A stretch of DNA of 64,000 nucleotides from Cricetomys ansorgei (Eukaryota; Chordata; Mammalia; Rodentia; Nesomyidae): assembly GCA_026225945.1 (NCBI GenBank), contig JAMJFZ010003163.1, positions 19,590,501 through 19,654,500 on the forward strand, in the 5' to 3' direction. Under the pieces are notes generated by a model. That model did no database searches, was not told the origin of the DNA, and was given only the letters and a program-made list of their open reading frames with translations. Shown piece by piece: positions 32,290-43,446 of this stretch. The number at the start of each line of letters is the position of its first letter. The stretch's first letter is position 1. A program made the translations under genes and the position numbers.

Positions 32290-32499
32290 GACCTAGCAGC
32301 ACCGGTCTTGACTGGCCCACACCCATGTTCTTGCTCTGCAGGGGTGTGTCACTTGTCAATGTGACTCACAGGTTTCTGAGAGGAGGAAGCACAAGGCCCT
32401 TTACCCACAAACTTGAAAGAACAGAACTTCTGCTTCCCGGTTAGGACAACTGTCACAGACAGAGATGCTGTCTCATCTTGTGACAATAGCCACACTCGG

Positions 32500-32660
32500 C
32501 CATGTGTCTCAGAAAGGCCCGTGTGGTTGTTACCTTAATTAAATAAGCGAGTTCACATAATATACATGTATAGTGCCAGCAGTGGTGTTCCTGATAGGTA
32601 TTAATGCAGTTTGCTAAATATTTATGTCTTCCTGCTTGGAAGATTGATGATTGAATGTTG
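32500..32660. promoter_or_regulatory. candidate conserved patch
   Basis: Repeat-free AT-rich block with TACCTTAATTAAATAAGCGA, GTATTAATGCAGTTTGC and GATTGATGATTGAATG (PBX/HOX-like TGATTGAT). Flanks 32290-32499 and 32661-33095 show nothing recognisable. Confidence 0.4.
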
Positions 32661-33095
32661 TCTCTGCTTCCCCATAGCCCTTCTGTGGAGGGATAGGTGG
32701 AGAAGATAACTATTGAAACTGCCCCCCCAAAAAAACCTTATTTGCAGAAACTATAGTGTCATTTCCTAACTGGGTTATTAGTAAGATGTCCTACCCTCAG
32801 CTGTCCTTTCTGGCCTGTGACCTGCAACTTCTCAGGTAGTAGCTGCTTTCTGTGCTTGGGTCTTTACCTAACCAATAAGCAGAATCTCTTCCTCCCCTTC
32901 TTCCCACGCCAGTCTGCAGAACTGTGATGAGCAAAAAAGCACACCTGGGTTGTTTTAAGGCACCCGAGAGTGGGGGTAGTTATTGCAGCAGCACCTGGTC
33001 CATCCTGCCTGACGAGGCGCTATGCGAATATAAAGCATCACCAGTATTGCCTTTCGCGTATCATTTCTTACGTCCCTCTCACCCAGAGACTTGTA

Positions 33096-33176
33096 TGTGA
33101 ATGTTTCTGGGGATCAAACCCAGGGTCCTGCAGGTGCTAAGCACACCCTTCCATTGAACTATGCCCAGCCTGCACC
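33096..33176 (-). mobile_element. ID-like SINE
   Basis: GGGGATCAAACCCAGGGTCC and CATTGAACTATGCCCAGCC form a reverse ID-type tRNA derivative. Confidence 0.7.
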
Positions 33177-33224
33177 CAAAGCCCATCTCTGGTGTACAGG
33201 TGATCTGTTCAGGCTCAGCCCCCT

Positions 33225-33525
33225 TTCCCTCCCTCCCTCCCTTATGTGTTTGTGAGTGTAGGTGTGCAGGTGCATACGCCTGTGTCCTCATGTTGGGTGC
33301 CTTCCCGTATTGCTCTTTACTTTAGTCCCTTGAGATAGTCATTCCTCGAATCTGGAACTCGTTGTCTTTTGGCTCGGCTGCTGATGGCCAGCAGACCCCA
33401 GATATCTTCCTATCTCCTGGGTACAGGTTTGCAGGAGCAGGACACACCTGATGTTTCATATGAGTCTGAAGACCCAAACTCAGGTCCTAAAGCATAGCAC
33501 TCTCACCTGCTTTCTCCAGCGTGGG
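33225..33525 (-). mobile_element. composite rodent SINE
   Basis: A CCCT tract and GT-rich end, TTGAGATAGTCATTCCTCG, CTCCTGGGTACAGGTTTGCA and AACTCAGGTCCTAAAGCAT follow the composite family in reverse orientation. Confidence 0.6.
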
Positions 33526-33639
33526 CTCTGCGTCTTTTGTCACTGTAACCCGGAGGGGCGGGGGAGTGTCTCAGATCTGGGACAGCTACAGAGTTGATGC
33601 TGGCTCAGTCAATGACTGTTTAATGCCACTGGAGAAATC

Positions 33640-34045
33640 CGAGTTATGAGTGTCCTTAAGTGGTTTGCATTTGATTTCAGCATTTGTAGTCACACAAACA
33701 GTATTGTAGCAACAACCATAAAAATAGAGGCGGAAAGGAAAAAAAAAAAAAACCGAGCTAATTAGGCTCCCTCTAAAATGAAGGCTGTGTCCATGCTTTC
33801 TGCGTCTGTCTTCATGAGAGGGGGCTTTGCATGCAGCTTTCAGACAATGCTTTATATTATTTTCTCCTCTTAAAAATGCTCTCAAGAGGATCCCTTCCTA
33901 TTGAATATATGAGGCCTTTGCTGTAGAGGCTTCCCAGTTCATGGCCTCATGGTGCCAAGCATTTAGACATTTGGACATGCTTTGCTATTTTGGTTAAAAC
34001 GGTCACAGGCATTTCGTTCATGGGATTGCCCCTCTTACCCTTTCC
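33640..34045. promoter_or_regulatory. candidate conserved non-coding element
   Basis: Repeat-free except for an A-run at 33740-33752. It includes GGTTTGCATTTGATTTCAGC, GAGCTAATTAGGCTCC (a 16-bp near-palindrome around TAATTA at about 33757-33772) and GCTTTATATTATTTTC. It looks like an enhancer but is untested. Confidence 0.4.
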
Positions 34046-34152
34046 CCTTGCAGGAGGGAAGGTGCTCAGACTCTCAGATGCCCCAGTAAGAACACAGCTT
34101 TCTGACCTATTTGTCACCCTTCTCCCACCCTCTGGGTACAATGACGAGAACA

Positions 34153-34512
34153 CCACTGTGGTGGTTTGAATGAGATGACCCTGTAAGTCTCAGGCATTCA
34201 AGTACTCGGTCACCAGTTGGTTGTTGTTTGGGGGTGAATTAGGAGGTACACATAGGAAAGTATGTCATTGGGGATGGCAGGCTTTGAGGTTTCAAAAGAC
34301 TCATGCCATTTTGAGCTAGCTTTCTCTGCTTCCTGTTTGTGGTTCCAGATGTGTGAGCGCTCAGCTGCTGCTCCAGCTGCCTGCCACCTGCCTCCGCTTC
34401 GCTATCATAGACTCTAAGCCTCTGGAACCATATGCCCCAAATAAACCCTTCCACCTATAAACAGCTTTGGTTATGGTGTGATATCACAGCAATAGAAAAG
34501 TAACTAGTATAG
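34153..34512 (+). mobile_element. MT-type MaLR LTR
   Basis: TGTGGTGGTTTGAATGAGAT starts a complete forward LTR. It ends with CAAATAAACCCTTCCACC and CACAGCAATAGAAAAGTAAC. Confidence 0.9.
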
Positions 34513-34537
34513 CCATGTAAATGATAGCTTCAGACGC

Positions 34538-34952
34538 TGTCTTAACTAGGGTTTCTATTGTTGGGATAAACACTACGGCCGAAAGCAACTTGGAGAGAAC
34601 AGGATTTACTTTGCTTACTCTTCCATATTACAGCCCATCATCGAAGGAAGTCCGGACAGGAATTCAAACAGGGCAGGAACTCAAGGCAAGAACTGAAGCA
34701 GAGGTCACGGAAGGATGCTGCTTACTGACTTGCTCTCATGGCTTGCCCAGTGTGCTCTTTTATAGCACCCAGGCCACAAGCCCAGGGATGGCACCACACA
34801 CAATGGTCTAGCCCAGTGCATATCAATCAAGAAAATGCCCTGATGGCTTGCTCACAGGAAATGGAGGCATTTTCTCAATTAAGATTCCTTATTCTTAGAT
34901 ATTCTTAGATATGTCTAGGTTTGTGTCAAGGTGACAGAATACAACCAACACA
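34538..34952 (-). mobile_element. ORR1-type MaLR LTR
   Basis: TGTCTTAACTAGGGTTTCTA ... AATGCCCTGATGGCTTGCTC ... TTGTGTCAAGGTGACAGAAT ends CCAACACA. It is full length in reverse, 25 bp from the forward MT LTR, so the two LTRs are convergent. Confidence 0.9.
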
Positions 34953-35692
34953 GTCACTAAATGACTTTGCTGCAGTGAGTCCTGCCATGCTAACCTGGGC
35001 CTGAAGTTGTCTCTGTCGCTTGTGTTCCTTTGGGTGGGAGCTCTGTGTCCTGCCTAGGAGCCGTTGCAGAAGCAGCCTTGTGATTCGCTTTTCCTTGTTC
35101 TTCTCTGACGTGATGGGGACCTGATGTTTATTCCGTTCAGTTCCTTTCACCTGCTGCCTTGCTCCCTGAGCTGCTTGCTGGGGCACCCTGTTGGGGAGAC
35201 ACAGGCTTCACAACTTTCCATGAGAGTGTTCCTATCTGGATAAATGGATACTAAGCACCCAGGACAAGTGTACTGGGACTCTGGAATCCAAGCTGCTCCC
35301 TCCCTAGCTGGGTGATACAGGAGGCCTTTGTGCATCTTGGTTCAGTGGCCTTTGCCATTTGCTTCGTAGGAAGAGGATGCACAAGCTCCCCTGTAAGTTT
35401 GGAGCAAGGCATACTTCAGAGAGGCTGTCTGTGTCCATCACACAAGTGTGAGCACCCTGAGCTTAGGGCCCATGTCTCTTCGGCTGTGTCACTGGCACCC
35501 AGTGCAAGGCCTGGCCTAGAGTGCATGCTTGAGGACTACTAAATAAATCACAGGTGGATAAGACTGGGTGTCCAGAAAGAGTGTCCTCCCCCTCTCCCCC
35601 ATGAAGCCTTGCCAGGAGGAGCCTGTGGAAGGGAGAAGGAAGATGAGGAGAGAAAGCGATGCTTGGAGGGCGGGGTCTGTTCAACTTACTCT
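34953..35692. other. unique non-coding stretch
   Basis: No repeat or exon recognised. Confidence 0.4.
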
Positions 35693-35711
35693 CTATCTGT
35701 GTGTGTATGTA

Positions 35712-35769
<58 letters not shown>

Positions 35770-35775
35770 TATATC
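35693..35775. repeat. (TG)n-(TA)n microsatellite
   Basis: GTGTGTATGTATGTATATG leads into about 25 TA units. The minus-strand isoleucine/tyrosine frame here is repeat translation. Confidence 0.97.
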
Positions 35776-35801
35776 TTTGTTTTAGTCCATTTGGAGTTGT
35801 A

Positions 35802-35885
35802 TAGAAGGAATTCATTCATTCATTCATTCAGTGGATTTTAATTGGGTGCCTTATATGGACCTAGCTTTGTGCTAGGCACAGATTT
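35802..35885. mobile_element. MIR/L2-like remnant with (ATTC)n
   Basis: ATTCATTCATTCATTCATTC is followed by AATTGGGTGCCTTATATGG and TTTGTGCTAGGCACAGAT, the familiar 'tgctaggcac' block of old mammalian MIR/L2 repeats. Confidence 0.6.
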
Positions 35886-36423
35886 CAGCCCACTCACAGC
35901 TACAGTTCTAGTGTGGAGGAGACAAGACTCAAATTGGCTTTTCGTGTGTTTCGTGTTAAGTGTGGAAGTGGAATGGGTACCAGTGTGTCAGGCATGCCAG
36001 TCTTGTTTGTGCACTGCGCCATGAGGACCTGTCTCCCAGGTCAGAACCCTCAGACCTACCCTCTTGTGAAGTGCTGCAGAGGTTTTAGAGTCAGGATGTT
36101 CTGAAGCTAGCCACAGCCCCGCAGAGCCTGTTTCCAGTGGTGATCCGTAGTCACGGATGCAGCAGCAAACACACTCAGCATCCTCTGGCCTTGCTTGGCA
36201 GGGTTTGTTTTAGCAACTTGGCAACTCCATTTGCCTCCTGGTGGGCATCTCCAGGTCCCTCCTGTCACCATGCACAAGTGGACGAGAGTTTATGGTTTCT
36301 CTTCACTAGACAATACACTTCTGGAAGACAGTGTCAATTCAAATAGCATAACCCTGACATACGTCCCAGGCCACCCCATTAGAGCAAGAACACCCATCTC
36401 CCAAGCCTTCTTGGCAGACATTA
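35886..36423. other. unique non-coding stretch
   Basis: No feature recognised. Confidence 0.4.
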
Positions 36424-36600
36424 CAATTATTTTTTTTTAACCAGTCTGAGAGACAAAAATGATATATTCCATTATTATTGCAATTTGCACGGCCTAATTT
36501 TAAATGTTGTTTTTTTTATGTTTATTGATGTTTTCAACTGGTTCTTCTGCAGACATGTTTAGTCATGTTCTTAGCTCAACTTAACAGCAAAACTTCTGTA
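36424..36600. promoter_or_regulatory. candidate conserved patch
   Basis: AT-rich and repeat-free, with CCATTATTATTGCAATTTGC, GGCCTAATTTTAAATGTTG and TTTATGTTTATTGATG (forkhead-like). Sharp composition change at both ends. Confidence 0.4.
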
Positions 36601-37159
36601 CTCATTGTGTGGATTTTCCTGGGGAGATGTGAGCAAACGTATGTGTACCCCCAGTAGGGCTCTGGCAAGAGACCAAAGAAATGAGTCCACCTAGGCCCAG
36701 GAGTATAGGTGAAGGCTGACTTACAGGAGCATGGATGACCCAAAAGTAGATGCTGCTGGGAAAGCCGACCCCAGTGTGAGTGGGGACCCAGGGAAGTTCA
36801 GTCCCCGGAGCTCCCTGCACTGAGAGAGGGCAGTTCTGCTGGAGAGCATCCTCCCATCCCCTCCGCCGCACCAGCAACTATGTACTGTTTCGGCTTTGTA
36901 ACTTTCTAACTTTCTCAGACCTGGTGGGTTTTATTCCTAAGCCTTGAAAATTCCTTAGCTTCCTGAGACTCTGGACCTCCTTTCTCAGCCCAGGAGAGAA
37001 TGTTTCAAGCAGAAGGAGGTGGCTAGCTATACAGCTGTGTGTCTAGCAATGCTGCTGTATTGCTTCCTCAGGTCTTCCTATTGTTTGCTAGAGTCTGTTG
37101 CTAGAATGTGGATTTATCTTGTCCTGATTCACCAGCTCACTCTATAAAGTAGATTTTTA
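36601..37159. other. unique non-coding stretch
   Basis: No feature recognised. Confidence 0.4.
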
Positions 37160-37169
37160 TTTAATAATG

Positions 37170-37203
<34 letters not shown>

Positions 37204-37212
37204 TAATAATAG
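37160..37212. repeat. (AAT)n/(GATAAT)n microsatellite
   Basis: GATGATAATGATAATGATAA passes into about nine AAT units. Confidence 0.95.
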
Positions 37213-37275
37213 CCTGGTACAGAGAGCTTAAGTAACAACCCCAAGCAGGTCAAGCAGGTGCATGGCAGAGTTGGT
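37213..37275. mobile_element. MIR-like remnant
   Basis: AGAGAGCTTAAGTAACAACC, then GGTCAAGCAGGTGCATGGCA, resembles the MIR core. Confidence 0.45.
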
Positions 37276-37594
37276 TCAATGCTCACTTCTGTGCAGGACA
37301 GCGCATGCTTAGAACCACCGGGTGTTTAGTGAGAGGAGAAAGGTGGGGTCTGCTCAGATTAAGAAATCCACTTGCACCACGCATGAGCCTGTTGATAGGG
37401 AGAGGAACACAGGGCTACTCAGTATGGGTGCATGGATTCGTCGGGAAGGGCCACCCTGACAGAGGACACAAATACTGCCTGCAACAAGGGGCTCTGCTAA
37501 TCCAAGGCACTTGCCCCAGACTTAGGGTAGAGGTGGGCAGTCCTCTCTTTCCACCGTCCACCTCTCGGCCCCTGCAACCCCAGCTTGGAGTCTG
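37276..37594. other. unique non-coding stretch
   Basis: No feature recognised. Confidence 0.4.
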
Positions 37595-38060
37595 GTAGAA
37601 ATGGAATGGCTCAGAATTTGTTCTTCTGTTCCTGGCTTATTTAACGTATGCGTCTCAGGCTGTGTTCTTCTTAAAGGCTGAGTAATATTCAGTTATGTAG
37701 CTCGGCTCCATTTTAAAAGTCTATTCAGCGGCCACAGACGCTAGAGTGGCTCCACCTTGTGGCTACCGTGCTTACTGCGACTGCGCACATGGTCCCCACT
37801 TTCCGTTCTTTGGGGTTTGGACCCAGATGTAGAATTGTTGCATGGGTGTGGTAAATATGATGTTTAATAGTTCTGAAACCCACACAGCGTGTCTCACACC
37901 AGCTAATAAAGCGTTTCCCAGCAACGACAAAGGCTCTGACTTCACACTTGCTATGTTCTAATACTAGCCATTGTAGTGAGTGTGGCGTGGTATGTGTCAG
38001 TGTGATGGCGTAGGTTTTTAAGGTTTCTGTTATGTATTGTAGGACTCGGTGCGACGTGAC
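37595..38060 (-). mobile_element. old L1, 3' region
   Basis: TTAAAGGCTGAGTAATATTC, ATTTTAAAAGTCTATTCAGC, GGACCCAGATGTAGAATTG and TAATACTAGCCATTGTAGTG follow the L1 3' end in reverse. The ORF2 stop region and 3' untranslated part are included. Confidence 0.85.
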
Positions 38061-39561
38061 AAGACGTGGTAAAATGTTGAGATTAGGCCACTGGATCATC
38101 CCAGCTAAAGGTCTAGACCCTGAGGAACTGCTGCTCCAAGCCCTTCTGTTATGCGCTTCGGCGGAACCACAGGTCTAAGGACTGCGGTGAGGAGAATGGG
38201 GTGGGCGTTGCCCTGCACGGGCGCAGGCTCCCCCACTGCTCAGGCACGCATCTCCTGGGTGTTGCTGACTGTGCTGAGCCTTAGCTTCGGCTGCTACTGG
38301 AGCGTATATGTGATTCGTTCCTGTGGGGCTTCTTTGCAGCTGGCTTCCACGGAAGAGAAGTCGCAGAACATCCTTCTCTTGGTGAGCTCTGAGGGCGGCT
38401 GTGTGGAGCAGACCCCAACAACTCTTCCAGCTGATGAGGGGAGAAGCTGGGCACTCCTGAAGCCCAGAGGACTGAAAATGTTCTGGAAGATCCAATCCGC
38501 CACCCCTGCCAGAAGGTGGCAGTGGCGACAATGACGCCATTGGTGGGACTCCTTGCTAAACATGGCTCTGCATGTCCCATCTGTTCATATCACCTGTGCT
38601 GACGTGACAGGTGCTCAAGCAGAGCATGCAGCTAGGAGGGGCACAGCCAGGCTTGGGGGACAGATCTCCGAAGAAGCAGACATGATGAGAACAAGAGCAG
38701 AGAGGTCAGGGGGCGTGAGCATGCTGGGGGGCTACCCGGTCCGGCTAAGCCCCGCTGGCAGCCCCACACACTTAAGTCAGGCTTTGGCGGTGGCCTGGGT
38801 CTGTGAGAGAGGTGGTAGGTGCGGTGTCCTATGAGTAGGCCTGGCTGAATGGAAGGCCTAGTGGGCAGGGGAGGTGCTCCAGATGAAATAGTGGGTACCA
38901 GAAGAAATGGTGGGGGCCATGAAGTTATGGGGTAGATAATGTTCTGCTGGGGCATTGGGTAGCCATGGCAGGCATAAGGACAGGGCTCTGTTCTGGAGAG
39001 GCAGCTTCAAGGTAATAGGTAGCCGAGGTTGAACCCTGGCAGGTCTAAAGATACAATTTCAAACCAGGCTTATGTCTCTTTCCATGCTCTCTGATCCACA
39101 GGGTCCGGAAAACCCACAGTCTGATTGAGATGTGACTCCCTTACCTGTGGGTGAGTTTTATCTTGGCCTCTGTTCCCTATACCCTGTGCTCTCTGTCTTT
39201 GACCCTTACACTGGCTGGCTCTAATCTTCTAACTTCAGTCCACATGCCAGGAGTTGTCAAATCCTCTGAACTGGCACCCAGTGGCCCATCCATGGCTAAA
39301 CTCTCTCCCAGCTTAAGAACATGGCTCAGGAAGTGGCTTTCATTTACATATTCCTGGTGGGCTTCATCTTTTTCTTGGGGACTGTTTTTTCTACAACATG
39401 CATGGGATGTTTGATTATCTGAAGGCTTGGCCCCATGTTCAGGGCAGACCACATGACCCCAGAAGGTTAATCAAGAAGCCCGTAGCTGCCTGGCAGCAGT
39501 GGTTGGTCAGAAGTACACATGTGAATTCTGTGGAGGCTAGAGAGAAGAACATTCAAACCTC
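38061..39561. other. unique non-coding stretch
   Basis: About 1.5 kb with no recognised repeat. It contains a plus-strand CTCF-like motif. Overlapping frames on both strands at 38151-38580 (up to 127 codons) have no domain. Confidence 0.45.
38509..38525 (+). promoter_or_regulatory. strong CTCF-like motif (plus orientation)
   Basis: CCAGAAGGTGGCAGTGG matches the CTCF core CCAnnAGGKGGCAG on the plus strand. It is not in a recognised SINE. Its direction is opposite to the three motifs at 1.4-3.2 kb. Confidence 0.65.
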
Positions 39562-39912
39562 TGAAATCAGGTTTGAATGTGAACTGTCCCCCAAAGGTTC
39601 GTGTGTCTGGGCACTTGGACCCCAGATGGTGGCACTGTTTGGGAAGGTTGTGGAAGTATTAGGAGGTACAGCTTCTGTGAAAGAGGTGGGTGACTCAGGG
39701 TGAGAGCCTTGACACTTTGTAGTCTGGTCCCTCTTGCCATCTGCTTTAGCTTTCTGCCTCTGGGCATAATATGACGGACCAGCTTGTTCTGACTCTCCTG
39801 GCTTCTCCATTGTGATAAACTGCACCCCCAGACCTGTAAGCCAAAAGCAGTCCTTCATCAATCTAGTAACTTCTTGCCGGCTATTTGTTCACACCAACAG
39901 GAAAAGTAGCCT
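39562..39912 (+). mobile_element. MaLR LTR (MT-type, old)
   Basis: AGGTTTGAATGTGAACTGTC, GGTGGCACTGTTTGGGAAGG, AAGTATTAGGAGGTACAGCT and CAGACCTGTAAGCCAAAAGC identify a forward MaLR LTR. Confidence 0.85.
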
Positions 39913-40377
39913 GTGCAAAGACCACAGACACCATTCTTCAGGTGCTGTGCACAGGCTGCCTGCCTGGGATGGATGGGATGGATGCTAGCCAGAGAACAAC
40001 AGGAGTCACTACTGGAGCATCTGTATCCATCCATACCTGACGGTGGTGCAGGACTCCCATTTAAATGAGATAATCAACTCTCTTTGCATTGGGCCAGTAT
40101 CAGCCCAGAGTCCTGATGGCTGTGGGTCACATTTGGTGCCTCTCCACCCACTGTCTGTGGTCTCTGGGCCCCACCCTTTTCTAATCCAGCACTTTCCCAT
40201 GTCCTGATTCTTCACTTGGGTGTGAGCTTTTCATTTTCTTCCTTCTGGTGACTGCAGAGTACAAGGCAGGACCTAGGGAAAGAGTTGGCAGAAGGGTGTC
40301 ATGCAAAGCCAGGGAGCCTGAGGACCAAGGACCCAACTGAAGCACCCCAAGAGTGAGCCTGGTCCCCACTGGCCTGC
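39913..40377. other. unique non-coding stretch
   Basis: No feature recognised. Confidence 0.4.
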
Positions 40378-40465
40378 TTATTTTAAAGGAAAGAAAATAG
40401 ACACAGAGAAATTGAGTGATTTGTTCAAGCCACACAGGAAGCAGCTGAGCTGAATCTGAGTCCTT
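40378..40465. mobile_element. MIR remnant
   Basis: TTATTTTAAAGGAAAGAAAA, GAGAAATTGAGTGATTTGTT and CACACAGGAAGCAGCTGAGC match the MIR core and 3' side. Confidence 0.6.
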
Positions 40466-41264
40466 TGTAAACTCTGTCATCAAGAAGCTTACTCACAAAG
40501 CCTCGCCTGTCAGGAGAGAAGGGCTAGCTGCGACAAAGGGTTTGGTCCAAGAGAAGGGAGACTAGGTTCCTGTTCTGCAGTAGTGTAGTGTTTATGGGGT
40601 ACTGCACAAGTGTGAATGTGCCTACACCCGACACGCTCACTCCCACCCAGCCTGTCTCAGTCCTCATCCTGACCCATTTTTGCTGAGGTCAGATAAGGGG
40701 TGACTAAAACCATTCTGGGTGATGGGGTTGGTGCATTAGATGCTTGGTCCGGCGCATAAACGAAGGCGCTTTAATAAAATGTTTTATAAAATGAAGATCT
40801 CTATATGGCTCCCACTGCAGCCCAGGGCTGCTCCCCAGAGACTGTGGGTTCACTTTACCCCACCATCTCCTAACCATCCCCCTCTCTCAGTAATGTGCGT
40901 CTGCTGCCAGGACTTCCCAATTCATCACTTTGGGGTAGTGGCTGTTAGCTTTTTGCTGTGATCAATGGGGACTTAGCTCTGGCTCCTACCCTCCCATCTG
41001 TCTCTACTAGGGTTTTCCAGGGCTTCTGTGGGTTGCTGCTCTAACTCTGAGGTTGCTAGAAGCATCTCCCACAGCTCTGAGCCCTTTTAAAGAAGATACA
41101 GTTTTCTAGTACTTTTCCTTGCCCATAGCTCCACGAGTCTCCCCAGGGACCAGCCCGTTACCATGGTCACAAGGCTCAGGAAGCTCCTATTGCACCACTG
41201 TTCCTTCTCTGATGTTCTGTACCTACCCAAGGGTCTGCCATGCCCTGCAATACCCATCCATAAC
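40466..41264. other. unique non-coding stretch
   Basis: Contains a segment at 40671-40700 (TGACCCATTTTTGCTGAGGT) that recurs at 42118. Otherwise nothing recognised. Confidence 0.4.
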
Positions 41265-41350
41265 TTTTTTTTTCCTTCCACAGCATTTCACTGTATAGCT
41301 CATGGTGTTCTCCAACTCACGAAGATCCTTCTGCCTCAGCCTCCTGTGGC
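41265..41350 (-). mobile_element. B1-like SINE fragment
   Basis: TTCACTGTATAGCTCATGGT ... CAGCCTCCTGTGG is a diverged reverse B1 with a T-run at its left. Confidence 0.6.
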
Positions 41351-41527
41351 TTTTCTATCCCATGGCTTCTGAAGTTCCAGGGGCCAGCTGTTTCTGAGGT
41401 CCCTGTCTCCTGCCTTCCCCCCCTCCCCACCACCATTTGCAAGTAGAAATGGCTTGTGGCTTCTGGTCTACCCTTATGATAACAACTGTCTTCACTGTGT
41501 TATTGGAAAAAGAGGCAAATAATCAGG

Positions 41528-41672
41528 GAATGGTGGTACAGGCCTGTCTGTGATCCCAGTACTTAGGAGGTAGAGGCGGGATGATCAGGAGCTCAAAGCC
41601 ATCTTTAGTTGGAGAATAGCCTGAGTTCTATGCAACCCTGTCTCAAAACAAAACAGCAAAACAAACAGAGGG
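41528..41672 (+). mobile_element. old B1-type SINE
   Basis: GGGAATGGTGGTACAGGCCT, GATCCCAGTACTTAGGAGG and GCAACCCTGTCTCAAAAC mark a forward 7SL-type monomer with an A-rich tail (AACAAAACAGCAAAACAAAC). Confidence 0.8.
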
Positions 41673-42839
41673 GGGTGCAGCACAAGCAGAACCAAAACAC
41701 ACCCACAGCAAATGTCAACAGCTGAGATCCAGGCAGCCTGGCAGTCTGCAGACACTTGGCTCCTTCCCCTATACCTTGAAAGTCTGAACAATGAAGCCTT
41801 TTGTGGGCTGGTCTCTTCTGCTGGGCCCTCTGAGTCACTGCATATTTTTGTGTGTGCAGTCACAAATGGTGTGACTCATTCTCCCCCTTGGGGCATTTGG
41901 GGACTTGTTCTGTTTTACTTACAATTGCAGGGGAGGAAAAAAAAATCAGATATTACAGAGGTGACAAAAAATACAAAGTCATATATAATCCACCTCTGCA
42001 TGTCCCAGGCTGGTGGGAAGAGTGAAGGTCTGAAGTCATTGCCAAGGGCTCCTGAGCTGGGGGCTGGGGGTTGGGGGCTGGGGCCTGAGGTCTGGGGACC
42101 CAGGTTGGGCCAAGCTTGACCCATTTTTGCTAAAGTCAAGTAAGGGGGAAATTAAACTTCTAAGAAATCCATCAAAGGCAGAGGTAGCAGCCTTCTTACC
42201 CAACCCCAAGAGTCCTCCAGGCCAGGAAGAGTCCTCCCTGCTGGGCTCCCAGGAAGAGTCCTCCAGGCCAGGAAGAGTCCTCCTTGGTGGAGCTGTTCCC
42301 TCAGGGTTCTCCAGCTAGACTACCATGGTGACCAGAAAGAGGTATGCATGAAGTTTCTCTTTACTCACATGGACTATGGCTTTCAGCCTGCTGTCCTCCC
42401 AGAGCCCAGTCTCCAGGAGTTTGGGGATAACTGGGCTGATAATAATGGAGAAGCCGAGTCATAGCTGAAAGGCTCCAGAGAGGTTACTTACATGTTATGA
42501 GGCCAGTCCCTAGACAGAAGTGGGGCATCTCCTTCCCTCACCGGGGTGTCCCCACGGCTCTGCAGCCTCAGGGTCACTTACCTTGTCACTTTGACACCGT
42601 GGGCCCAGGGCTCTGCAGCTGTGGCCTTGACCTAGTTGATTAGCAGAGATCCATTCAGCCCAGATTCTGTGCCTTTCGGAGCAGCGTCCTCTGGTACTTC
42701 TGGGCCTTCGAGGCCAGGATCCTGGCTCCAAGCTTACAGGGCACCGGGGTTGTGGGGAAGGGGTGTGTGCGGGCGTGGCCAGGTACTGAGGCCTCATGGA
42801 ATTGCATTCGGGGCACGTGTCTCCTCTCGGAGCTGCGGG
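41673..42839. other. mostly unique stretch with G-rich and tandem segments
   Basis: A G-rich run at 42058-42084 has four runs of four or five G (GGGGGCTGGGGGTTGGGGGC) and could form a G-quadruplex. A 27-bp sequence AGTCCTCCAGGCCAGGAAGA.. occurs at 42211 and again at 42257. No gene recognised. Confidence 0.5.
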
Positions 42840-43110
42840 GCCTGTCTCTTTCTATTAGTTTAACAAGCCCTGGTATTAATGAGATTGCTCTATAATTGAA
42901 CCTTTTCACGGGTCCCTCGGTAATGAAATTATGCTAATTTGCATTCAGCTCCACCAGGCATCCATCACGCGGGATCAGCCGGGAGCGGCCGGTGAGGCGG
43001 CGTGAATGCACCGCTAATTATCACCGAAATGAACAAACCCGGCAGGATTATGATTTCATCTTCTGCCCTTCTCACCACTGGCTCCGCCCCGACTACATTT
43101 GTCTTTTCAC
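42840..43110. promoter_or_regulatory. candidate conserved non-coding element with paired POU site
   Basis: Repeat-free. It contains CTATTAGTTTAACAAGC, GGTATTAATGAGATTGC, CTATAATTGAAC, the double octamer-like ATGCTAATTTGCAT (42931-42944) and CCGCTAATTATCACCG (43012-43027), followed by GGCAGGATTATGATTTCATC. A CG-rich spacer (42970-43005) separates the AT-rich halves. This is one of the best enhancer candidates in the window. Confidence 0.55.
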
Positions 43111-43286
43111 GCGTATGGTTGTTGATGGGGTGGGTGCAGGAGGCTGCTGCCATTGGCTGAGTGGCAGCAGGGCCTGGCACTTCTGCAGGCACCTGCAGGT
43201 GGGGTGCTTGCTCCTGGTGCTACTGCTGCTGCTGGCCACGTTGAGTGGGCAGCGTGGGAGCCCACTACCTGCCTCTGAACCTGCAG

Positions 43287-43287
<1 letters not shown>

Positions 43288-43328
<41 letters not shown>

Positions 43329-43411
43329 TGTGGGGAAGAGCTGGGGGACACGTTGGAGGGTTTTCAGATACATACTCCTCACTAATGTGTGTGGTTGGGT
43401 GTCAGGGTGTG

Positions 43412-43441
<30 letters not shown>
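43288..43441. repeat. two (GT)n microsatellites
   Basis: (GT)n at 43288-43326 and again at 43414-43441, separated by non-repetitive sequence. Confidence 0.95.

Positions 43442-43446
<5 letters not shown>

Noticed and set aside
37749..37763. CTCF-like CCACAAGGTGGAG on the minus strand
   Set aside because: It lies in the L1 3' region where the ancestral sequence (TTCCACCTTTTGGCT type) explains it, and the match lacks the GGC end of the core.
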